NCBI GenBank assembly: GCA_964589725.1
Contig: CAZPUJ010000649.1
Location: forward strand, 1 to 33,346
Length of the DNA: 33,346 nucleotides
DNA from: CAYSHJ01 sp964589725
Lineage (GTDB): Bacteria; Planctomycetota; Planctomycetia; Planctomycetales; Planctomycetaceae
Direction of reading: 5' to 3'
Positions 1 through 6,744 of the stretch are shown here, piece after piece. The position numbers and the translations under genes are program-made. Each line of letters begins with the position of its first letter. Positions within the stretch are counted from its first letter, which is position 1. A model generated the notes under the pieces. It did not search any database. It was not told the DNA's origin and was given only the letters and a program-made list of their open reading frames with translations.

Positions 1-1890
1 CTGCTGACGAACGCCATCAATGATGTTCGCCACGGCCGGTTGTCGACCGATTTGCTGTTGATGTCCGGAGTCCTGGCCACCTTTGGTTACTCCGCTGTCT
101 CAGTCGTGCGATGTCATGGTGATGTCTATTTCGAGGTCGGCTGCGTGATCCTCGTGACTGTCACGCTGGGACGCTGGCTGGAAGCGACGAGCAAGCTCAA
201 GGCCACGCAAGCTCTCGACGAGCTTGAACGCCTGCTACCAGACCGAGTCCGTCTGGTCACCGACGACGGCCGCGATTGCATGATCCCGCTTGCCGAAGTG
301 GTGCCCCCAGCGATCGTGCGAGTCCTGGCCGGTGAACGTTTTCCGGCGGATGGCCTGCTGCTGTCGTCGTCGGTGAGTGTCGATGAGCAAGTCCTAAACG
401 GTGAGAGTTGGTCGGTCTCAAAACAACGAGGCGATCGCATTCTTGGCGGCACTTTGAATCTCGACGGCGATGTGCTGCTGGATGTCACGTCCGCGCCGTC
501 GCAAACTGCGGTCGCGCGACTGATCGCCGCCGTCCGCGAAGCCCGCAAGTCTCAAGGCCCGTATCAGCGGCTGAGCGATCGTGTTTCCGGCTGGTTCTTT
601 CCCATCATTGCGGGAGTGGCATTGTTGACGTTGCTGTTTCATTGGCGGCAAACCTCGTTCGATCATGGCGTCATGAGTGCATTGGCCGTTGTGTTGATCG
701 CTTGCCCGTGTGCTCTCGGCTTGGCGACGCCGCTGGCGGTATGGACTTCGATTGGTGTAGCGGCGAAGCGACAAATCTTGTTTCGCAACGGCGAGGCTCT
801 CGAACGCTTGGCTGAAATCCGTGAGTTGTGCCTGGATAAGACCGGCACGCTCACGACGGGTGAGGCATATGTGACACGGTTGCTGCTCGACGAGCCAACT
901 TCGCTCGACGAGGCGACTGCGATGGCGAAGACGTTGGCGAGGTCGTCCACTCATGCGTTCTCTCAGGCGATCGTCAATTGGTGTGATGATGCCTCACACC
1001 AACCGAACGCGCAGGTGAGCGGGGTGGCGTCAGCCCCCCGGTCCATTCGTGACGAAACCGGGGGGCTGACGCCACCCCGCTCGCCTGCGCAACGTCCTTT
1101 GTCAGTCGGCGTTACGCTTGGGGTGAGTCTGCCAACAAACGCTCGCGAGGTTCAGGTTCGGCCGGGCTTGGGCATCGTGGCGGAGTTGTCGGATTCCGTG
1201 GCCGCGCTCGGCAACCTGCGGCTGATGGAACAATGCGATTTCGAAATTTCGCCAGGGATCCAGCGGCAAATCGACGCGACCATCGCGGAAGGGGAGCCCT
1301 TCACTCTGATCGGCTGGTCGGGCCGAGTGCGAGCGGCGTTCGTGTTCGCCGAAACGCTGCGGCCCTACGCTCGCGATTTGATCGACTGGTGTCGTCGCGA
1401 GAACTTGCCCGTCAGCGTGCTGACCGGCGATCACGCCGGCCGGGGGCAGCGGTTATCGAACGAACTCGCTGTGCCGGTTCATGCCGAACTGCTGCCTGAT
1501 CAGAAGGCACGATTGATTCACGATCGTCAGCAGCATGCACCAGTCGGCATGATCGGCGACGGAGTGAACGACGCAGCGGCGCTGACGGCGGCTCACATCG
1601 GCATCTCGCTTGGAGCAGGCACCGACGTCTCTCGCGACGCGGCGGCGGTGTGTTTGCTGAACAACGATTTGTCACAACTGGCCTTTGCCATTCCGCTCGC
1701 GCGACGCACGGTCAGCACGATACGTCGAAATCTGGGATGGGCCTTTGGATACAACGCGCTGGGTGTTGTGCTGGCGGCGACGGGTTGGCTCAACCCCGCA
1801 ATTGCCGCATTCTTGATGATTGCCAGCAGCGTTGTCGTCGTGCGGTCATCGATGCGTCTGTCGGAACCAAAATCATGCTCGAACAACTGA
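1..1890 (+). CDS. Copper-translocating P1B-type ATPase, 5'-truncated by window edge
   Basis: The frame is open from base 1, so the N-terminus, including any metal-binding domain and the first membrane helices, lies outside; 629 residues are visible. It couples ATP hydrolysis to export of Cu+ across the cytoplasmic membrane. Visible motifs in order: the actuator loop reads NGES where TGES is usual; the metal-site helix has ACPCALGLATP (about 700-730); the phosphorylated Asp of DKTGTLT is codon 835-837; the nucleotide domain has STHAF where SEHP is usual; the hinge has GDGVNDAAAL (about 1555-1580); the last helices carry YN and MIASS, typical of Cu+-ATPases. A palindromic element lies in frame in the nucleotide domain (1011-1088). 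The stop overlaps the next gene by 16 bases. That partner favours a CcoI/FixI role in cbb3 oxidase maturation over a CopA role in copper detoxification, but this is not settled. Confidence 0.93.
   Translation: MLTNAINDVRHGRLSTDLLLMSGVLATFGYSAVSVVRCHGDVYFEVGCVILVTVTLGRWLEATSKLKATQALDELERLLPDRVRLVTDDGRDCMIPLAEVVPPAIVRVLAGERFPADGLLLSSSVSVDEQVLNGESWSVSKQRGDRILGGTLNLDGDVLLDVTSAPSQTAVARLIAAVREARKSQGPYQRLSDRVSGWFFPIIAGVALLTLLFHWRQTSFDHGVMSALAVVLIACPCALGLATPLAVWTSIGVAAKRQILFRNGEALERLAEIRELCLDKTGTLTTGEAYVTRLLLDEPTSLDEATAMAKTLARSSTHAFSQAIVNWCDDASHQPNAQVSGVASAPRSIRDETGGLTPPRSPAQRPLSVGVTLGVSLPTNAREVQVRPGLGIVAELSDSVAALGNLRLMEQCDFEISPGIQRQIDATIAEGEPFTLIGWSGRVRAAFVFAETLRPYARDLIDWCRRENLPVSVLTGDHAGRGQRLSNELAVPVHAELLPDQKARLIHDRQQHAPVGMIGDGVNDAAALTAAHIGISLGAGTDVSRDAAAVCLLNNDLSQLAFAIPLARRTVSTIRRNLGWAFGYNALGVVLAATGWLNPAIAAFLMIASSVVVVRSSMRLSEPKSCSNN
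1011..1088. repeat. Family A palindrome, in frame inside the ATPase gene
   Basis: Two 32-base arms (1011-1042 and 1057-1088) are reverse complements with one mismatch, around a 14-base spacer. The core is AGCCCCCCGGT / ACCGGGGGGCT. The element is 78 bases, exactly 26 codons, and is translated as part of the nucleotide-binding domain, with the peptide GGLTPP from the right arm. A related element sits in the E2 gene at 3774-3857. It looks like a REP-type mobile palindrome tolerated in a surface loop. Confidence 0.85.
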
Positions 1891-2594
1891 CTTGGCCGAT
1901 GATCTTCGCGGGCGGATTGCTCGGTTCGTCGCACTGCGTCGGCATGTGCGGAGGCTTCGCGCTGACCGTCGGAGTATCGGCCACTTCGTGGCGAACGAAC
2001 CTGCAACGGCAATTAATGTACTCGGCCGGGCGACTCTGTACCTACGGAATGCTTGGCGTTGTGGTGGCTGGTCTCGGCCGCCGCTTCACGCGCGCGATGC
2101 CGGCCGTCGAGTGGGGCCAGGCGGCGCTCGCGTTCCTGGCGGGATCGTTGCTGTTATTCGAGGGACTGAAAGCTGCGGGCTACTGGCGAGGAATGCGGAG
2201 CCAAACGGCTCATGCCTGCCCAATCAGAACTGGTTTCGCCGCGTTGCTGCGGAGCGGCCAATGTTTGCCGATCTTCATTGCCGGTTTCACGACAGGCTGG
2301 TTGCCGTGCGGACTCGTCTACGCTTTTCTAGCGATGTCCGCACAGTGCGAGTCGATGTGGAACGGAGCTGCCACCATGCTCCTTTTCGGAGCAGGCACAG
2401 TCCCACTGATGATCGCCGTGGGGTTGGCTCCCGGCATGGTCGTACTCAACGTTCGACGGCGAATGATGTCGATCGCCGCCTGGGCCGTCATCGCGACTGG
2501 CCTGCTCACAATCGCTCGCGGAGTCACCGTGGCTCAGGCGATTGATCGAGGCGAATCCGCCTCCTGCCCATTCTGCCGCTCCCCCGATCAATAG
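1875..2594 (+). CDS. UreH/SafE-like membrane protein (cbb3 oxidase assembly type)
   Basis: The protein has 239 residues and about six hydrophobic segments. The N-terminus carries GSSHCVGMCGG, the signature of the UreH-like/DsbD_2 transmembrane family (often named sulfite exporter TauE/SafE), and a second conserved stretch, GWLPCGLVYAFL, follows in the middle. Members next to a CcoI/FixI ATPase are thought to help copper handling during cbb3 cytochrome oxidase assembly; the exact transported species is not established. The ATG at 1875 overlaps the ATPase stop at 1888-1890, so the two are probably translationally coupled. The longer open frame upstream is only antiparallel noise inside the ATPase gene. 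The C-terminus ends with CPFC, a possible metal or redox pair. The gene converges on the acyl carrier protein gene with only 23 bases between. Confidence 0.85.
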   Translation: MLEQLTWPMIFAGGLLGSSHCVGMCGGFALTVGVSATSWRTNLQRQLMYSAGRLCTYGMLGVVVAGLGRRFTRAMPAVEWGQAALAFLAGSLLLFEGLKAAGYWRGMRSQTAHACPIRTGFAALLRSGQCLPIFIAGFTTGWLPCGLVYAFLAMSAQCESMWNGAATMLLFGAGTVPLMIAVGLAPGMVVLNVRRRMMSIAAWAVIATGLLTIARGVTVAQAIDRGESASCPFCRSPDQ

Positions 2595-2617
2595 CCGCGC
2601 TTCGCCAGAACGCGGAG

Positions 2618-2878
2618 TCATTTCGCTGACTTCGTCCGCAGGGCGGCTTCCAGGTACGCGACACAGGCGTTCGGAGTCGCCAGTTTTGAATAGTCGCGTT
2701 CGGGAATCTCGACACCGAATTCAGTGTGCAGCGAGATCACAAACTTCAGCAGGTCCATCGAGTCGATATCGAGTTGATCGCGAAAGCTGACATTCAATTT
2801 CATCTGGACTGGGTCAACTTCGGGAGCGATGTTCGTCAACAATCTCAGAACGGTGCTACGGATTTCGTCGGCGCTCAT
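2618..2878 (-). CDS. Acyl carrier protein, coupled to the E2 gene
   Basis: This 86-residue protein belongs to the phosphopantetheine-binding acyl carrier family. The attachment serine lies in the motif DSMDL near residue 42, followed by the acidic helix typical of ACPs. Its ATG forms an ATGA overlap with the E2 stop (2875-2878), so it is the last gene of the pyruvate dehydrogenase operon. Bacterial fatty-acid ACPs normally sit in a fab cluster, so this is a specialised copy. A possible job is to carry the octanoyl or lipoyl precursor used to lipoylate the neighbouring E2, but this rests on context only; it could also serve an unrelated acyl transfer. Confidence 0.87.
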   Translation of the reverse strand: MSADEIRSTVLRLLTNIAPEVDPVQMKLNVSFRDQLDIDSMDLLKFVISLHTEFGVEIPERDYSKLATPNACVAYLEAALRTKSAK

Positions 2879-4113
2879 AGTTTGTCCGGCTCCTGCAGCA
2901 GACAATCGACGGCGGACAAGAACAGCCCGCCGCGATGACCGTCGCTCACGCGATGATCGGCCGAAAGGCTGGCCGTGATGACGTGGCGTGACATCAAGCC
3001 GCCGTTGATCGACCACGGGCGTTCGACGATTTTTCCGAAGCCCACGATCGCCGTTTGCGGCGGATAGATGACGCCGAAGACAGTCTCGACGCCGCGCTCG
3101 CCCAGGCTGGTGATGGTGATGGTCGGGTCGGACAGCTCGGAGCTGCGCAGTCCGCCGCTGCGAGCGCGACTTACGAGGTCGCTGAATTCGTGCATCAATT
3201 GATCGAGACTTTTCTGATCGGTGTCATGGATCGCTGGAGCAACCAACCCGCCCTGCCGCAGCGAGATGGCAACGCCGACGTGAATCGACGGCTTGTGTAC
3301 GGCGACGGCGTCTTCCCAAACCGAATTCAATTCAGGCACTTCGCGGAGCGCCAGCGCGACGGCCTTGAGCAACAGCACGCCGTACAACAGCCGCTCGGCG
3401 ATCGGCCGCTTGAGATTCTCCTCAGCCAGCCAATTCAGCGCCGGTTGCAGGTCGATCGTCGTGCTGAGGTAGTAATGCGGGATCTCGCGCTTTGAGCGCG
3501 TCATCGCGGCGGCGATCGTTTGCCTCATGCGAGCGGCGCGGTCCACGGCAGTCGTCGTTGTCGCTGGCATGGTTGTTGGCTGCGGCGCGGATTTGAGTTG
3601 CGCGGCAGCGTGTTCGATGTCCTCGCGTGTGATGGCTCCGCCGTGACCAGTGCCAGGCACGGTTGCCGGGTCGACGCCGAGTTCCCGCGCGAGTCGTCTC
3701 GCGGAGGGCGACATCGGCAGGCGACTTGTTTCATGAGTCGGTAGCGAGTGGGCCGCCCCCATATCCAACAACTGGCTAGCGGGGGGCGTTAGCCCCCCGG
3801 TTCGTGGAATGGCGTCCGACTTCGGACCAACCGGGGGGCTGACGCCCCCCGCTAACCTGTCGCTCGCTGGTGTAGCTCCCTCTTCGCGGATCAGCGCGAG
3901 CACGGTTCCGACCGGCACTTTCTCGCCGACAGGGGTCACCAGTTTTTCGAGCACTCCGTCGGCGAACGCTTCGACTTCGATGATGCCTTTGTCGGTCTCG
4001 ACCTCGGCGATGAGATCGCCGCGGCGGACTCGGTCGCCCGGCTTCTTCCGCCAAGCGACGAGCAGGCCCGCGTCCATGTCGGCTCCCAGACTGGGCATCT
4101 TGAACTCAAGCAT
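2875..4113 (-). CDS. pdhC: Dihydrolipoamide acetyltransferase, E2 of pyruvate dehydrogenase
   Basis: E2 forms the core of the 2-oxo acid dehydrogenase complex and moves the acetyl group from E1 to coenzyme A. The 412-residue protein has one lipoyl domain (residues 1-77, lipoyl lysine K42 in ETDKG), a linker, a peripheral-subunit-binding domain (about 130-165, MSPSARRLARELGV) and the catalytic domain from about 180. The catalytic motif DHRVSDG gives H387 and D391. The ATG at 4113 lies 8 bases inside the E1 beta gene; a longer frame upstream is a shadow of that gene. The linker contains an in-frame palindromic element (3774-3857, residues about 86-113), a place where added residues should do little harm. 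Substrate specificity for pyruvate rather than acetoin or branched-chain acids is inferred. No E3 gene lies in the window. Confidence 0.92.
   Translation of the reverse strand: MLEFKMPSLGADMDAGLLVAWRKKPGDRVRRGDLIAEVETDKGIIEVEAFADGVLEKLVTPVGEKVPVGTVLALIREEGATPASDRLAGGVSPPVGPKSDAIPRTGGLTPPASQLLDMGAAHSLPTHETSRLPMSPSARRLARELGVDPATVPGTGHGGAITREDIEHAAAQLKSAPQPTTMPATTTTAVDRAARMRQTIAAAMTRSKREIPHYYLSTTIDLQPALNWLAEENLKRPIAERLLYGVLLLKAVALALREVPELNSVWEDAVAVHKPSIHVGVAISLRQGGLVAPAIHDTDQKSLDQLMHEFSDLVSRARSGGLRSSELSDPTITITSLGERGVETVFGVIYPPQTAIVGFGKIVERPWSINGGLMSRHVITASLSADHRVSDGHRGGLFLSAVDCLLQEPDKL
3774..3857. repeat. Family A palindrome, in frame in the E2 linker
   Basis: Arms of 29 bases (3774-3802 and 3829-3857) pair with two mismatches; the 26-base spacer holds a smaller hairpin with 6-base arms (GTCCGA / TCGGAC). 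The element is 84 bases, 28 codons, so it keeps the reading frame. On the minus strand it encodes the start and end peptides GGVSPP and GGLTPP; the latter recurs in the ATPase copy at 1011-1088. It falls between the lipoyl and subunit-binding domains. Confidence 0.85.
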
Positions 4114-5089
4114 GATGCGCAACCAACTCCTGCACGGCGGCGACGATCTTGTCCGGTTGCGGCAATGCCGCGTCTTCGAGATGTTTCGGATACGGCATCG
4201 GCACCTCGACACTACACACGCGAGCGACCGGGGCGTCCAAGTCGTAGAAGCCGCGTTCCATGATTTGAGCGCTGATCTCCGCGGCCAGGCTGCATGTGCG
4301 CCAGCCTTCATCGACGATCAACGCTCGATGAGTCTTGGCGACGGAGGCCAGAACGGTCGGCATGTCAAGCGGCCGAAGCGAGCGCAGGTCGATGACCTCG
4401 GCCTCGATGCCGGCTTGTGACAATTGATTCGCCGCTTGCAAGCATTTCCACAGTGAGCCGCCATAGGTGACGATCGTAACGTCCCGGCCGCCTCGGCGCA
4501 CCGCAGCGTGTTCCAAGTCCGTTGGACGTGCGGCCTCGTCGAGATCGAATTCCATCGGGTAGAGCATCGCGTGTTCGAAGATCAGCACCGGATCGGGGTC
4601 ATGCAGTGCCAGTCCGAGCATGTGTCGTGCGTCGCTCGCCGTCGCCGGTGTGACGACCTTGATGCCGGGAATGTGCGCGTACCAACCTTCGAAGCTATGC
4701 GAGTGCTGCGCGGCGAGTTGCCGACCGCCGCCCGTCGCCATCCGCACGACCAGCGGCACACTGACTTGCCCGCCTGACATGTGCCGCAGCGTCGCTGCGT
4801 TGTTGACAATTTGATCCAGAGCGAGCAGGCTGAAGTTGATTGTCATGATCTCGACAATCGGTCGCATTCCGCCCAGCGCCGCGCCGATGCCCGCGCCGAC
4901 GAACGTCGATTCCGACAGCGGCGTGTCGCGGATGCGCTGTTCACCAAATTCGTCGAGAAAGCCTTTGCTGCACGCATACGCTCCGCCGTAGCGACCAACG
5001 TCTTCGCCCATCAGGAAGACACGCGGATCGCTTTGCAGAGCCTCACGTAGCCCGGATTTGATGGCTTCGCGGTAGGTGATTTTGGTCAT
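4106..5089 (-). CDS. pdhB: Pyruvate dehydrogenase E1 component, beta subunit
   Basis: The E1 beta subunit pairs with E1 alpha to form the thiamine diphosphate-dependent decarboxylase of the complex. The 327-residue protein begins MTKITYREAI and carries the family hallmarks: GEDVGRYGGA near residue 28, the TPLSE segment, the HSHSFE loop in the middle and DEGWRTCSLAAEI in the C-terminal transketolase domain, where E1 beta proteins contact E2. Length matches the family. Its ATG overlaps the E1 alpha stop (ATGA, 5086-5089) and its own stop overlaps the E2 start, so the three genes form one translationally coupled operon. Homologous acetoin dehydrogenase beta subunits cannot be excluded by sequence reading alone. 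Confidence 0.92.
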   Translation of the reverse strand: MTKITYREAIKSGLREALQSDPRVFLMGEDVGRYGGAYACSKGFLDEFGEQRIRDTPLSESTFVGAGIGAALGGMRPIVEIMTINFSLLALDQIVNNAATLRHMSGGQVSVPLVVRMATGGGRQLAAQHSHSFEGWYAHIPGIKVVTPATASDARHMLGLALHDPDPVLIFEHAMLYPMEFDLDEAARPTDLEHAAVRRGGRDVTIVTYGGSLWKCLQAANQLSQAGIEAEVIDLRSLRPLDMPTVLASVAKTHRALIVDEGWRTCSLAAEISAQIMERGFYDLDAPVARVCSVEVPMPYPKHLEDAALPQPDKIVAAVQELVAHHA

Positions 5090-6075
5090 GACGCGTTCCT
5101 CGCGGGAGTGACAACGTCTTTCGTCAAATCCTCGACCGGCTCCCACGGGCCGGCTTCGGCGAAGGCGATGGCATCGGCGATCTCGGCGGCAATTCGCCGT
5201 TCGGAATCAGCAAGGTCGGCGTCGGTCAGGAGGCCGCGCTCGCGCGAGCGTCCCACGAACAGATTGATCGGGTCGCGTTTCTTCCATTCTTCGACTTCGG
5301 CTTTGGTGCGATACAGCTCGGCGTCGTACATCGAGTGCGCGCGGAACCGATAGGTGATGGCTTCGAGCAGATACGGGCCAGCCCCACAACGCACGGTGTC
5401 GAGTGCCAATCGGGTCGCTTCTTCAACGGCGAGCACGTCCATGCCGTCGATCGTTTCGGCAGCGATTCCGTAGCCAGACGCTTTCTGGCTGATATCGATA
5501 CATGAATGAGCCCGCGCGATCGCAGTGCCCATCGCGTACTGGTTGTTTTCGCAGACAAAAAGAACCGGCAGCTTCCAGAGCGCGGCCAGGTTCAACGATT
5601 CGTGAAACGCTCCTTCCGCCACCGCGCCGTCGCCGAAGAAGCACATGGCGATTCGTTGACGATTTTGCATCTTGTCGGCCAAAGCCCAACCGACTGCCAG
5701 CGGGAGATGTCCGCCGACAATCGCGCTGCCGCCGTAGAAGCGACGGCTGGCATCGAAGAGGTGCATTGAGCCACCGCGTCCACGGCTGCAACCGTTCGCC
5801 TTGCCGTACATCTCGGCCATCACGGCTCCGGCCGAAATGCCACGGACCAGGGCATGACCGTGCTCGCGGTACGTCGAGAAGATCGCGTCTTCCGCAGTCA
5901 GCGACTGCATCGCTCCGACCGCAACCGCTTCCTCGCCGATGTAGAGATGCAAGAAGCCGCGAATTTTGCCCACGCTGTACAGCTCGGCACATTTCTCCTC
6001 AAAGCGGCGAATGCGCAGCATCTCGAACAACAGTGACAAGGCGTGATCGCGAGACAGCGTCGAGGAGGAAGTCAT
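5086..6075 (-). CDS. pdhA: Pyruvate dehydrogenase E1 component, alpha subunit
   Basis: E1 alpha binds thiamine diphosphate and catalyses decarboxylation of the 2-oxo acid. The thiamine motif is complete: GDGAVAEGAFHESLN followed by ENNQYAMGT. The substrate and cofactor loop YREHGHAL and the loop YRFRAHSMYD, phosphorylated in eukaryotic enzymes, are also present. The ATG at 6075 gives 329 residues, normal for the family; a GTG at 6087 closer to a GAGGG sequence is an alternative start. It is the first gene of the E1 alpha-E1 beta-E2-ACP operon. The 175-base gap upstream, before the cytochrome gene on the same strand, is filled by a repeat of paired hairpins, so transcription may be modulated there. 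Confidence 0.92.
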   Translation of the reverse strand: MTSSSTLSRDHALSLLFEMLRIRRFEEKCAELYSVGKIRGFLHLYIGEEAVAVGAMQSLTAEDAIFSTYREHGHALVRGISAGAVMAEMYGKANGCSRGRGGSMHLFDASRRFYGGSAIVGGHLPLAVGWALADKMQNRQRIAMCFFGDGAVAEGAFHESLNLAALWKLPVLFVCENNQYAMGTAIARAHSCIDISQKASGYGIAAETIDGMDVLAVEEATRLALDTVRCGAGPYLLEAITYRFRAHSMYDAELYRTKAEVEEWKKRDPINLFVGRSRERGLLTDADLADSERRIAAEIADAIAFAEAGPWEPVEDLTKDVVTPARNAS

Positions 6076-6111
6076 GACGAGACTCACTGGCCCTCAAGAT
6101 GGTTCAAGGCC

Positions 6112-6210
6112 CAGAAGTAGCCGAAGTCGTGAGACTTCGGAGGCCCGGAGTCCTCGGAAGTAACCGAACTCTCACGAGTTCGGCTACGTCACGAGCTCGG
6201 CTACGTCGCC
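6112..6210. repeat. Family D paired hairpins between cytochrome c and pdhA
   Basis: Two 8-base-pair hairpins, CCGAAGTC-GTGA-GACTTCGG (about 6121-6140) and CCGAACTC-TCAC-GAGTTCGG (about 6164-6183), are themselves inverted copies of each other, flanked by GTAGCCGAA / TTCGGCTAC. A further copy of CGGCTACGTC follows. The loop GTGA is a GNRA-type tetraloop when read as RNA on the plus strand. It fills most of the gap and could act as an attenuator or be an inert mobile repeat. Confidence 0.7.
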
Positions 6211-6250
6211 TTCCGGCTTCTGAAACTGCTACAGGTTTCCAATCCAGCCA

Positions 6251-6703
6251 TCACTTGACGGGATCGCGAATCAGTTTGTGACACTCGACGCACGACCGGC
6301 TCAGCCGGAGCCACGCCTCCAACGTTCCGTCGATATTCCCGTCCTCGGCTTGCCGGATGAGTTCTTTGTTCGCAAACTCGAAGGCATTCAATTGCCCCTG
6401 ATAGGCGGACTTCTTGGTGAACTCATTCTTCCGCAACCAATTCTCCAGAACGCCGATGACCAGCATACCGCGCGCCCGCATTGTGACGGTCTCCAGGTCG
6501 CCGCGGGTCAGACCGGCGAAGATTTGCTGAGAGGACTCCAATTTGGCATTCATCCAGCGATCCTCTTCGTCCTGCTTTTGAGCGGCCACCGATTCCTTGT
6601 CGCTCTCTTTGGGTTTCTTCTTTTCTTTGTCGGCCGCCGCGACGACGGCGACGGCGATGGCCGTCACAACAGCCAACGTGGCCATCAGGGTGAAGCGTTT
6701 CAT
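6251..6703 (-). CDS. Small secreted cytochrome c with C-terminal CxxCH
   Basis: The 150-residue product has a signal peptide (MKRF plus a hydrophobic stretch to about residue 23), then a lysine- and glutamate-rich charged region, then a largely helical domain ending in CVECH about ten residues before the C-terminus. One haem c site at the very end of a helical domain is the arrangement seen in cytochrome c' and related proteins, so a periplasmic electron-transfer or gas-binding role is plausible but unproven. The start is fixed by AGGAGG eight bases upstream of ATG 6703. It lies 41 bases downstream of acsA on the same strand and is probably co-transcribed with it. Confidence 0.82.
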   Translation of the reverse strand: MKRFTLMATLAVVTAIAVAVVAAADKEKKKPKESDKESVAAQKQDEEDRWMNAKLESSQQIFAGLTRGDLETVTMRARGMLVIGVLENWLRKNEFTKKSAYQGQLNAFEFANKELIRQAEDGNIDGTLEAWLRLSRSCVECHKLIRDPVK

Positions 6704-6744
6704 GAGAGACCTCCTGTAGTGTGGAACGATCAAACCAACATAAC

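Noticed and set aside
1650..1874. N-terminal extension of the UreH/SafE-like protein
   Set aside because: The first 75 codons overlap the ATPase and have no membrane-protein character; ATG 1875 fits the family start.
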